From contig JARGNI010000012.1 in the NCBI GenBank assembly GCA_029213195.1, positions 93,254-136,313 of the forward strand: a stretch of 43,060 nucleotides of DNA, written 5' to 3'. This document shows, one piece after another, positions 7,983-15,707 of this stretch. A model generated the notes under the pieces. That model saw nothing but the letters and a program-made list of their open reading frames with translations. It searched no databases and was not told the origin of the DNA. Numbering within the stretch: position 1 is the stretch's first letter; the number at the start of each line of letters is the position of its first letter. Made by a program: the position numbers and the translations under genes. The stretch comes from Verrucomicrobiales bacterium (lineage in GTDB: Bacteria; Verrucomicrobiota; Verrucomicrobiia; Verrucomicrobiales; DEV007).

Positions 7983-8516
7983 ATGGCTCACTTTGTCGAA
8001 CATACGCTGCAACCTCATTTCAACTTCTGGATCTATGTGATCCTGATGATGATTGGCTTGTGGGCTCTTATTGCGAAAAACAACCTGATCAAGAAGCTGA
8101 TCGGATTGTCGATTTTCCAGACCGCGATCATTCTCTTCTACGTCTCCCTCGGGGTGAAGGAAGACTCCACCATTCCCATTCTCGAGCACAAAGCAGAGGA
8201 GCAATACCAGGCAGAGAAGAAGGTCTACTACGCCGAGTTGGAAGCCTACGAGGCCGCCAAGAAAGAAATCAACGGGAACAGCGAAACGGCCGGGGAAAAG
8301 CCGAAAAAGCCCAAGAAACCTTCCCACTACGTGATCCCCGATCCCGACAAGATGGAGAACCCTCTCCCCCACGTCCTCATGCTGACGGCGATCGTGGTCG
8401 GGGTCGCGACTCTCGGAGTTGCGCTGGCAATTTCGCAGATGGTGTTCAAGGAATTCGGCTCGCTCGAGGAAGACGAAATCCTTGAAGAACTCAAATCAGG
8501 AAAAGCCGATGTCTGA
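7983..8516 (+). CDS. mrpC: Mrp Na+/H+ antiporter subunit C with charged insertion
   Basis: NuoK-like subunit. Helix 1 covers about residues 15-31, helix 2 about 38-57 (LIGLSIFQTAIILFYVSLG), and helix 3 is preceded by NPLPHVLMLTAIVVGVATLGVALA, the standard MrpC ending. The family is usually 110-120 residues; this protein has 177 because about 50 charged residues (roughly 68-122, rich in Glu, Lys and Ala, with a coiled-coil-like heptad pattern and a KPKKPKKP stretch) separate helices 2 and 3. The acidic tail (EEDEILEELKSG) is also extended. It overlaps mrpD by 8 bases. The core function in the antiporter is secure; the role of the inserted loop is unknown. Confidence 0.9.
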   Translation: MAHFVEHTLQPHFNFWIYVILMMIGLWALIAKNNLIKKLIGLSIFQTAIILFYVSLGVKEDSTIPILEHKAEEQYQAEKKVYYAELEAYEAAKKEINGNSETAGEKPKKPKKPSHYVIPDPDKMENPLPHVLMLTAIVVGVATLGVALAISQMVFKEFGSLEEDEILEELKSGKADV

Positions 8517-10083
8517 TCAACTCCCGGCAGTTCTTGTCCTCGCTCCTCTCTTCGGAGCCCTCCTCGTCACCCTGGTGGGATGGAAGGATCATCGCGTCTG
8601 TTTCCCCATCACGGCTACGACCCTCTTCGTGACCCTGCTGACGGCGATCGCAGCCGCCTACCAGGTCTTCACCACCGGAACGATCGACTACTTCGTCGGC
8701 GGTTGGGAGGAACCCATCGGGATCGGAATCCATCTCCGCATCGATGCTCTCAACGCCCTCCTTCTCGTCGCGATCGCAATTGTCGCGTTTCTCGTAAGTT
8801 TCTTTTCAATACGACGAATCGGGGAAAAGAATGCGGAGAAGACGCCCTACTTCTACTCGCTGTTCCTCATGCTCTGCCTCGGGCTCTTTGGGATCACGAT
8901 CGCAGGAGACGCCTTCAACCTTTTCGTTCTCGTCGAGGTCTCCTCCCTGACGAGTTACGGGCTCATCGCAATGGGGAGTTCACGCCGAGGAACCCTTGCC
9001 GCTTTCAACTACGTCCTCATGGGAACCGTGGGAGCGTCCTTCTACCTGATCGGAGTCGGCTACCTTTATCTCAAGACGGGAACTCTCAACATGCAGGAGA
9101 TCCACACGATCATGGGAGCCAATCCCGAGATCGCCGCCTCCAAGGCCGTGTCGATCGCGTTTCTTTTCATCCTCATCGGGATCTGGATCAAGATGGCGTT
9201 CTTCCCCCTCCACGGGTGGCTGCCCAACGCCTACAGCTACTGTCCATCGAGCAGTGCCTGTCTCCTCGCCCCGCTCATGACCAAGATCTCGGTCTACGTC
9301 ATGATCCGCGTCATGCTGAGCGTGTTCGGCTACGACTGGGTCTTTCTTTCGCCAGGCTGGAGCAACCTTGTCGTCTGGCTGGCCGTCATCGCGATTCTCG
9401 TCGGGTCCATCCTCGCTCTTGCGCAACGGGAGTTGAAGAAGATGCTGTGCTATCTCATCGTCGCCGAAGTCGGCTATATGGTCGGCGGAGCCTGGCTCGC
9501 CGATAAAGAGCTCTGGGGGCTCACTGGATCGCTCTATCATATTCTTGCCGATGCGATGATGACCCTCTGCCTCTTCCTCGCGGCAGGGATCTTTGCGAAG
9601 CGCTTCCGGGCTCGAGAGATTTCGGACCTCGAAGGGATGTTCCGAAGGGCACCGGTGGTATCGATCGGTTTTGTCGTCGGAGCTCTCGCCATGATCGGGG
9701 TGCCTCCCACCGCCGGCTTCTTCAGCAAATTCTACCTCATCCGAGGAGGGATGGATGCCGGCCACTGGGAGTTCGTGGTGGCCCTGCTCATCTCCAGCCT
9801 CGTCAATGCCGTTCTTTTCTTCCGGATCTTTGAAATCGCTTTCTTCGGCAACAAGCCCGCAGAAGGTCACGGTCATGAAGAAGGAGACGGGCACGAGGAC
9901 GAAGCCGATCTTCCTCTTTCCAAGAATCCCCCCACCTCAGCTCCACCGGCCTGGGCCGGGATCTTCCCTCTTCTCACCTCCGCAGCCCTGATCCTCCTCT
10001 TGGGGATCTTCAACGGCGAGATCGTCGGATTCATCCGAGTGTTCCTCGAGAGCCTCCCCCACCTCGCGAGTCACTTGCAGTAA
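8509..10083 (+). CDS. mrpD: Mrp antiporter subunit D, His-rich loop near C-terminus
   Basis: A 524-residue polytopic subunit of the NuoL/M/N-type antiporter family (Proton_antipo_M). The key ion-path residues are present: Glu143 in LFVLVEVSSLTSYG (helix 5), Lys228 and His235 in GIWIKMAFFPLHGWLPNAY (helix 7) and Lys259 in APLMTKISVYV (helix 8). AMIGVPPTAGFFSKFYL in the second half is typical of MrpD. Residues 450-470 form an unusual acidic and His-rich loop (GHGHEEGDGHEDEAD) between the last helices. The start at 8509 overlaps mrpC; an upstream in-frame start at 8419 lies inside mrpC and is rejected. This is the most canonical of the three large antiporter-like subunits here. Confidence 0.92.
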   Translation: MSDQLPAVLVLAPLFGALLVTLVGWKDHRVCFPITATTLFVTLLTAIAAAYQVFTTGTIDYFVGGWEEPIGIGIHLRIDALNALLLVAIAIVAFLVSFFSIRRIGEKNAEKTPYFYSLFLMLCLGLFGITIAGDAFNLFVLVEVSSLTSYGLIAMGSSRRGTLAAFNYVLMGTVGASFYLIGVGYLYLKTGTLNMQEIHTIMGANPEIAASKAVSIAFLFILIGIWIKMAFFPLHGWLPNAYSYCPSSSACLLAPLMTKISVYVMIRVMLSVFGYDWVFLSPGWSNLVVWLAVIAILVGSILALAQRELKKMLCYLIVAEVGYMVGGAWLADKELWGLTGSLYHILADAMMTLCLFLAAGIFAKRFRAREISDLEGMFRRAPVVSIGFVVGALAMIGVPPTAGFFSKFYLIRGGMDAGHWEFVVALLISSLVNAVLFFRIFEIAFFGNKPAEGHGHEEGDGHEDEADLPLSKNPPTSAPPAWAGIFPLLTSAALILLLGIFNGEIVGFIRVFLESLPHLASHLQ

Positions 10084-10087
10084 TTCT

Positions 10088-11599
10088 ATGGAGAACACGG
10101 TATCCAGTTTCCTTCCCGTCTGGGCCTGCCTGGCTTCGCTCCTCGCAGTGCCCCTCATCGTGATTTTTCGAAAAGAGATTTTCCTCCGCGAACTCTCCAC
10201 CTTCACAGCAGGATTTGTGAAGCTGGGCTTCGTCATCGCGATGCTCCCCATCATTCTCGAGGGCAAAGTCATCACGACAACCCTGGTTCCGGCGATCTCG
10301 GGAATCAATGTGCCAATCGAATTCCGGGTCGACGCCCTGGGAATTCTCTTCGCCCTCGTAGCTTCCTCGCTCTGGATCGTGACCTCTCTCTACGGCGTGG
10401 GATACATGCGCGGGCTCAAGGAGCATTCGCAGACGCGTTTCTTCGCCTTCTTCGCTGTTTCTCTTTCGGCCACCCTCGGGGTCGCCTTCGCAGGAAACCT
10501 GCTCACTTTGTATCTCTTCTACGAGATGCTCTCCCTGGCGACCTGGCCTCTCGTGACCCATCACCAGGACAAGGAGGCACGGACCGGAGGACGCACCTAT
10601 CTCGTCTTCCTCCTCGGCACTTCGATCGCCTTCGCGATCCCCGCGATCATCTACACCTACCTCCAGGCCGATGGGGATCTCTCCTTCGCCGGACCGGCCA
10701 TTCTCGCGGGAAATGATCTCGGCTACCTGCCGGCTGTCTGTTTGCTGCTCGCCTTTGCCTTCGGATTTTCCAAGGCGGGACTGATGCCGTTTCACTCCTG
10801 GCTCCCTGGAGCCATGGTCGCCCCGACACCGGTCAGCGCCCTGCTTCACGCGGTCGCCGTCGTCAAGGTGGGAGTCTTCTGTGTCATTCGTGTCGTCACC
10901 GGGATCTTCGGGATCGATCTTCTGAGAGACCTGGGGGCGAATCTCGTCCTTTGCTGGATCGCCGCTTTCACCGTGATCACCTCCTCGCTGATCGCCCTGT
11001 CGCAGGACAGCCTGAAACGACGGCTCGCCTTTTCCACGATCGGCCAGCTTTCCTACATCGTGCTCGGTGTCGCACTGCTCCACGAGTTTGCGGTGGAGGG
11101 CGCGGTTCTCCACATCGCCGCCCACGCGGTCGGCAAGATCACGCTCTTCTTCTGTGCCGGTGCCATCTTTGTCGCGACCGGGAAGAAATACATCAGCCAG
11201 ATGGCGGGCCTCGGAAAGCAGATGCCCTTCACCATGGCCGCTTTCTTCCTCGGCTCGCTCGGAGTCATCGGGCTCCCTCCCTCGATCGGTCTGATCTCGA
11301 AATTCCACCTGGTGCTCGGAGCGGCCGAAGCCGGACAGATCGCGCTGATGGTGGTCTTCCTCATTTCGACCATCCTCAACGCCGCCTACTTTCTCCCGAT
11401 CTCCTACCAGGCCTTTTTCCCTTCCAAGGATGCCGAGGGCGATCTCGTCGACACGAAATTTTCGTGGGATGCCGTTCGCGAAGCACCTCCCGCCTGTGTC
11501 ATCCCCCTCGTTTTCACGGCCTGTCTTACCGTAGGTCTCTTCTTTGCCCCGAACCTCTTCCTCGAACTTTCCAACCTCTTCTTTGAGCAGGTCAAATAG
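10088..11599 (+). CDS. Second MrpA/MrpD-like antiporter subunit
   Basis: A 503-residue, 14-helix-class membrane protein of the Proton_antipo_M family, 4 bases after mrpD. Conserved residues: Glu146 in TLYLFYEMLSLATWPLV, Lys229 and His236 in GFSKAGLMPFHSWLPGAM, and Lys260 in ALLHAVAVVKVGV. The SALLHAVAVVKVGVFCVIR segment resembles NuoL and the N-terminal part of MrpA (SALLHSSTMVKAG in those proteins) more than MrpD, so it may stand in for the missing MrpA antiporter domain. GVIGLPPSIGLISKFHL marks helix 12. It ends with TAG. Paralogue assignment is tentative; family membership is secure. Confidence 0.88.
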   Translation: MENTVSSFLPVWACLASLLAVPLIVIFRKEIFLRELSTFTAGFVKLGFVIAMLPIILEGKVITTTLVPAISGINVPIEFRVDALGILFALVASSLWIVTSLYGVGYMRGLKEHSQTRFFAFFAVSLSATLGVAFAGNLLTLYLFYEMLSLATWPLVTHHQDKEARTGGRTYLVFLLGTSIAFAIPAIIYTYLQADGDLSFAGPAILAGNDLGYLPAVCLLLAFAFGFSKAGLMPFHSWLPGAMVAPTPVSALLHAVAVVKVGVFCVIRVVTGIFGIDLLRDLGANLVLCWIAAFTVITSSLIALSQDSLKRRLAFSTIGQLSYIVLGVALLHEFAVEGAVLHIAAHAVGKITLFFCAGAIFVATGKKYISQMAGLGKQMPFTMAAFFLGSLGVIGLPPSIGLISKFHLVLGAAEAGQIALMVVFLISTILNAAYFLPISYQAFFPSKDAEGDLVDTKFSWDAVREAPPACVIPLVFTACLTVGLFFAPNLFLELSNLFFEQVK

Positions 11600-11601
11600 G
11601 T

Positions 11602-11901
11602 ATGAATCCCTCTCCCAAGGAAGCCTTACAGAAGGTCCGGTCATCAACCGGCCGAGTGACGCGGACTCTTTTCGGAGCCGCTGTCGTACTGCTCATCGCC
11701 GAAATCTTTCTTCTCGTTTCCCACGACCGACACATCTACTTTCCGATCCCTGACTGGGGTTGGGGATTCTACGCCGCCCTCGGATTTTTCGGGGCCTTGA
11801 TGCTCGTGTTCCTGAGCGGTGGACTGGGAAATCTTCTTCGCCAGGAAGAAGCCCCGTCCGATGAACCTTTGCCGGAGGACCTCGATGAACGAATTCGCTA
11901 A
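11602..11901 (+). CDS. Small two-helix membrane protein in the Mrp operon
   Basis: 99 residues with a basic N-terminus, a hydrophobic helix (about residues 22-40), a short periplasmic loop (HDRHIYFPIPDWGWG) and a second helix (about 54-75), then an acidic tail. It starts 2 bases after one antiporter subunit and overlaps the next by 17, so it is certainly translated as part of the operon. I do not recognise a named family. Small proteins of this layout (two helices joined by a YFPIP-like loop) sit beside MrpD paralogues in some bacterial operons, as far as I recall. An accessory or assembly subunit is the natural inference. Confidence 0.75.
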   Translation: MNPSPKEALQKVRSSTGRVTRTLFGAAVVLLIAEIFLLVSHDRHIYFPIPDWGWGFYAALGFFGALMLVFLSGGLGNLLRQEEAPSDEPLPEDLDERIR

Positions 11902-13684
11902 CTTCCCTCCCGCAATCCTCCTGATGCTGGGCGCGCTTCTCGTGCCCTTCCTCAAGCCAGCTTGGCGATCGATCTACGTGATCGCTCTTCCTCTCGCAGC
12001 CCTGCTCCTGATTCTTCAACTGGAGGAAGGACAAAGCTGGCAGTTCTCGTTTCTCGGATTCACCTCGGATCCCGTGGAGTTTCTCCGCGTCGACAAACTC
12101 TCGCGTGCCTTCGGGATCATCTTTTCGCTGAATGCCTTTGCCGCCTTCCTCTACGCGTTCTACTACAAGAAACGCACGCATCACGTCGCCGCGCTCTTTT
12201 ATATCGGAGGCGCTCTCGGAACGGTCTTCGCCGGGGATCTTCTCTCGCTCTACGTTTTCTGGGAATCGATGGCGGTCAGCTCGACCTTCCTGATTCTCTC
12301 GCGAAACACGGAAGCCGCGAAAGGTGCGGCCTACCGCTACATCATGATTCACCTCGTGGGGGGACTTCTCCTGCTTGCCGGAATCATCCTGACCATCGTC
12401 CAGCAGGACGGAAGCATCGCCTTCAACGGATTCGATTTTGCCTCGCAAAACCACGCCGGAACCTGGCTCATCCTCCTCGGGATTCTCGTGAACTGCGGAG
12501 CACCTCCCCTCTCGGCCTGGCTCCCCGACTCCTACCCCTCGGCCAGCGTCACGGGAGGACTCATTCTCAGTGCCTACACGACAAAGACGGCCGTCTACAC
12601 CCTTCTCCGCGGCTATCCCGGATGGGACCCTCTCATCTACATCGGCTGCGCCATGGCGATCTACGGAGTGGTCTATGCGATCATGGAAAGCGACATGCGT
12701 CGCATCCTCGCCTACGCCATCATCAATCAGGTCGGTTTCATGGTCGTCGCGGCCGGAATCGGGAATGAGGAAGCGATCAACGGCGCCACTGCCGCGGCTT
12801 TCTGCCACATCCTCTACAAGTCCCTGCTCTGGATGGTGACGGGAGCGGTGCTCTATCGCGTTGGGAAAAGCAATCTCTCGGAGCTGGGAGGGATGCGACA
12901 CTCGATGCCGCTGACAACGATCTTCTGCTGTATCGGGGCGCTCTCGATGGCCGCTCCCGGAACCTGCGGCTTCACCAGCAAGACGATGATCATCCATGCA
13001 GCGGAGTACAAAGAAGAACTCGCTGCCTGGCTCATTCTCGAGCTTTGCTCCGTGGGCATCTTTCTCGCGGCAGCGCTCCGGATGCCCTACTACCTTTTCT
13101 TTGGCAAGGATCGCGGAATCCGGGTCAAGGAGGCTCCGAAAACGATGATTGCTGCGATGTCCCTGCTCGCCTTCCTCTGCATCCTCTTCGGCGTCTATCC
13201 GCAGCCCCTCTACGACCTCCTTCCACACGGGGTGGACTTCCATCCATACAAGCCGGCTCACCTTACGATTGTCCTCCAGTGGCTTGTTTTCACCGGCATC
13301 GCCTTTGCCATCTTCCGGGCTCGGTTGGCTCCGAAAGCAGGAAAGCTGGTCGACTTCGACTGGTTCTATCGCAAGGGCAGCCAGTCCTTTTACCAGGCGG
13401 CAGACCGCTCTCTCAATGCGATCAACGCAGCCTCGGCGAAATTCTTCATCGGCACGGTCGCGAAAGGCGTCAGCAATTTCCTCGAGTCAGGAGGCGCACG
13501 TACTGCCTGTCTCATCATGACACCGGTCTGGATGATGCAGGGACTCGACGAGAAAGAGGTGGAAGATCGGCGCCAGGCCTTTTTCCGGCAGAGCAAACGA
13601 GGTGCCTTCCCGATTGGAGTCACCACTTTCTTCGCCGTGATCCTCCTCGGGATGCTCTCGGTGATCTTCCTCGTCGAACGCTAG
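11885..13684 (+). CDS. Third MrpD-like antiporter subunit with extended C-terminus
   Basis: A 599-residue polytopic protein of the Proton_antipo_M family, last in the operon. Glu127 in LLSLYVFWESMAVSSTF (helix 5) is kept. The helix 7 motif reads LVNCGAPPLSAWLPDSYPSA: the usual Lys is Asn203 and the usual His is Ser210, while Lys234 in the following helix (SAYTTKTAVYTL) remains. This Lys-shifted pattern occurs in a known branch of MrpD-like proteins. After about residue 480 the protein continues with a TM helix, LVDFDWFYRKG, an amphipathic stretch and a final helix (575-597), reminiscent of NuoL's lateral helix and terminal TM. The ATG at 11885 lies inside the preceding gene's end; earlier in-frame starts are rejected. 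Confidence 0.88.
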   Translation: MNEFANFPPAILLMLGALLVPFLKPAWRSIYVIALPLAALLLILQLEEGQSWQFSFLGFTSDPVEFLRVDKLSRAFGIIFSLNAFAAFLYAFYYKKRTHHVAALFYIGGALGTVFAGDLLSLYVFWESMAVSSTFLILSRNTEAAKGAAYRYIMIHLVGGLLLLAGIILTIVQQDGSIAFNGFDFASQNHAGTWLILLGILVNCGAPPLSAWLPDSYPSASVTGGLILSAYTTKTAVYTLLRGYPGWDPLIYIGCAMAIYGVVYAIMESDMRRILAYAIINQVGFMVVAAGIGNEEAINGATAAAFCHILYKSLLWMVTGAVLYRVGKSNLSELGGMRHSMPLTTIFCCIGALSMAAPGTCGFTSKTMIIHAAEYKEELAAWLILELCSVGIFLAAALRMPYYLFFGKDRGIRVKEAPKTMIAAMSLLAFLCILFGVYPQPLYDLLPHGVDFHPYKPAHLTIVLQWLVFTGIAFAIFRARLAPKAGKLVDFDWFYRKGSQSFYQAADRSLNAINAASAKFFIGTVAKGVSNFLESGGARTACLIMTPVWMMQGLDEKEVEDRRQAFFRQSKRGAFPIGVTTFFAVILLGMLSVIFLVER

Positions 13685-13711
13685 CGCCAGGGCTCGTTAT
13701 TCTGCGACTGG

Positions 13712-14650
13712 TTACGTATCCTCCAAGATCGAGAACTGGATGATGACCGGGAGGTGGTCGGAACCCCCATCGCTCCCGACACGACGATCGTCGATCTGGA
13801 TCTCGGGCGAATGCAGGACATGATCCAACGGGATCCTCAAGAACCAGTTTCCCGTGGGCCAAGTGGTTTGCACACCAAACCCGTTCATGCTGTTCCGGAG
13901 ACCTGATTCGCGAAGCAGAGCGCGAAAGGAGTGCCCCCAGGGAGTGGTGTTGAGATCGCCGAGGAGAAGCACGGGGACCGTGTCCGAGAGAGTTTCTGGG
14001 AGCAAGGCGAGCTGCTCATCCCGCATTTTCGAGTTGCGGGAACCGATCGGCGGAAGCGGGTGAGTCCCGACGACTTGGATCTCGCCCTGGTTGGTTGCGA
14101 CCGTGGCGAGAATGGTAGGCACCTCTGCGCTACCCAGGAAGACCACTTCCGAATCCGTCACCGGAAATTTGCTCCAGAGCCCAATCCCGAAGTTGTCAGC
14201 TCGGGGCTCCAGGATCTGATGCGGATACCGTCGCGTAGTCTCGGAAATCTCCTCGATCCAGCGCGAATCGACTTCTTCGAGAACCAGCAGGTCGGGATCG
14301 ATCTCTTCGATCAGCTCTGCCACCGCAGCCGGGGATCCGGTCTGCGTGTTGACGTTGTAGAGCATCGCGGTTCCTGTCGGACTCGATGACGAAGCACCGG
14401 TTCCGCCCCAAAACAAGGGAAGGAGAAGCAACAGGTTGGCCACAGCGACGATCATCGCTGTGGTGCCAAACAGTAAACTCTTTCGCGCGAAGAGAACGGC
14501 GCCTAGCGCCAGGGCCGCGAGAAAATACTGCACCCGAAAGTGAGAAAAGAGATCGAAAAACCAGGAAATACCGCCGGCAAAGCCAAGAAGGGTCGCGAGC
14601 GCCAAGACCAGCATCGCCGCCTGGACCAATCCTTCGAGCCGCACCTTCAT
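13712..14650 (-). CDS. Membrane-anchored endonuclease/exonuclease/phosphatase-family hydrolase
   Basis: 312 residues. Three or four hydrophobic helices fill residues 8-82, followed by an EEP (DNase I-like) domain. Catalytic and metal-binding blocks are visible: LYNVNT, PDLLVLEEVDSRW (Glu metal ligand), VVGTHPLPP, LLLGDLNTTPWGHSF (Asp-Leu-Asn) and near the end GSDGGSDHLPV (Asp-His pair). Family members cleave phosphodiesters or phosphomonoesters of nucleic acids, phosphoinositides or sphingolipids; with membrane helices in front, the domain probably acts outside the cytoplasm on an unknown substrate. It overlaps the upstream gene by 4 bases (ATGA-type coupling) and converges with the Mrp operon 27 bases away. 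Confidence 0.85.
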   Translation of the reverse strand: MKVRLEGLVQAAMLVLALATLLGFAGGISWFFDLFSHFRVQYFLAALALGAVLFARKSLLFGTTAMIVAVANLLLLLPLFWGGTGASSSSPTGTAMLYNVNTQTGSPAAVAELIEEIDPDLLVLEEVDSRWIEEISETTRRYPHQILEPRADNFGIGLWSKFPVTDSEVVFLGSAEVPTILATVATNQGEIQVVGTHPLPPIGSRNSKMRDEQLALLPETLSDTVPVLLLGDLNTTPWGHSFRALLRESGLRNSMNGFGVQTTWPTGNWFLRIPLDHVLHSPEIQIDDRRVGSDGGSDHLPVIIQFSILEDT

Positions 14651-15156
14651 TCTTTCTCAGGCATCCTGCGTCTCTCCAGTTTCCGTGCCCAGGTCGGGCC
14701 GGTGAAGATGAGGATGAGCGCGATGATCATCGTCAGGACGGGATAGTAGAGATCGTAGACCTCCCCGGTTTTCACCGCCTCGCGAAACCCCGCCTCCGCT
14801 CCCTGGGTCGCGAAATAGTGAAGCCAGTTCAGGACGAAACCGATCTCCGAGAGGAAGAAATAGACCCCCACGATGACAAACCCACCCGCATAGACATCTT
14901 CTCGCGAGAGCCCCTCCACGGAGACCTCGCCCTGATGTCCTTTCAAGAGGAGACGCGAAATCAAACCTGCCAGAAGCCACAGGACAATGCCGAAGACAAG
15001 ATAGGTGAGAGCGATCCCGGCATTCCAGAGGGCACTCGGCTCAGCATATCGCATCACGGTCAGCGCGAGAGCCGCGAGCTCTGCCACTCCTTTGACCAAC
15101 CAGCAAAGAGCGAAAATTCGAACTATGAGGAAAGCGATCGTCTGACTCGCCATCAT
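14647..15156 (-). CDS. Four-helix membrane protein, unknown function
   Basis: 169 residues with four hydrophobic helices (about 8-30, 43-68, 90-112 and 136-155). A charged loop (RLLLKGHQGEVSVEGLSREDVYAGG) separates helices 2 and 3, and the C-terminus is strongly basic then acidic (WARKLERRRMPEKE). No family recognised. It is translationally coupled to the EEP-family gene downstream by a 4-base overlap, so the two probably act together or share regulation. Confidence 0.7.
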   Translation of the reverse strand: MMASQTIAFLIVRIFALCWLVKGVAELAALALTVMRYAEPSALWNAGIALTYLVFGIVLWLLAGLISRLLLKGHQGEVSVEGLSREDVYAGGFVIVGVYFFLSEIGFVLNWLHYFATQGAEAGFREAVKTGEVYDLYYPVLTMIIALILIFTGPTWARKLERRRMPEKE

Positions 15157-15186
15157 GGCAGGGACACGTGGTTGGAAAAAGATCGA

Positions 15187-15648
15187 CTAGCGAACCAGTT
15201 TCGCGCGAAGCACCTCGGCCTCTTCCTCGGGATAGGAGTCCAGAAGAGGATCGATCGTGTATCCTCCATGAATTTTCTCCCCCCGCGTAAACATCCAGTC
15301 GGAAATCTCCCCCTTCTCGATCGTCCAGGGTTGCCCGTATTGCACATTCTGAACGATGCCCGGATCATTCCCGACCGATCCCGTGAACTGCCCATCGGCA
15401 AAGGTGACGTCCGTAAACCAGAAATGCTCGGTCCCGTTCTCATCCTTGATCGGTGCCTTGACCGAGAAACTGTCGGCATCGCCCTTCTCCAGAACGACGA
15501 GGAACTGGTCCACCTCGGCCCGCGCTCTCGCGATCGCCGCATCCATCCCACTTTCGTCATAATTCCGCACCAGGGTTTCCGGCTCGGCTCCCTGCTCGCA
15601 GGAAAAGAGAAAAAGGGAGGTGAAAAGAAGAAGCGGCAGGATTTTCAT
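15187..15648 (-). CDS. DUF2314 (YegJ-like) lipoprotein
   Basis: 153 residues. The N-terminus KILPLLLFTSLFLFSC is a signal peptide with a lipobox ending at Cys17, so the mature protein should be lipid-anchored. The body matches DUF2314: AIARARAEVDQF, FSVKAPIKDENGTEHFWFTDV, then the closing VQYGQPWTIEKGEISDWMF and GYTIDPLL region, which is the characteristic end of the family. Function of the family is unknown. It ends with TAG. It lies 59 bases after the ATP-grasp gene on the same strand. Confidence 0.82.
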   Translation of the reverse strand: MKILPLLLFTSLFLFSCEQGAEPETLVRNYDESGMDAAIARARAEVDQFLVVLEKGDADSFSVKAPIKDENGTEHFWFTDVTFADGQFTGSVGNDPGIVQNVQYGQPWTIEKGEISDWMFTRGEKIHGGYTIDPLLDSYPEEEAEVLRAKLVR

Positions 15649-15707
15649 ATGCGGTGGATCGAGGAGTATCGTGATTTGCCTCCCGGGTAAAGCGGATTCC
15701 GACGAGC

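Noticed and set aside
10031-11647. 538-codon minus-strand open frame opposite the second antiporter subunit
   Set aside because: Strongly acidic, Gly- and Asp-rich translation typical of the antisense of a membrane-protein gene; no domain recognised.
11693-13261. 522-codon minus-strand open frame opposite the third antiporter subunit
   Set aside because: Same reason: hydrophilic mirror of hydrophobic codons, with no family match and no start context.
14386-15690. 434-codon plus-strand open frame across the EEP and membrane-protein genes
   Set aside because: Runs antisense through three supported genes including a lipoprotein with a clear lipobox.
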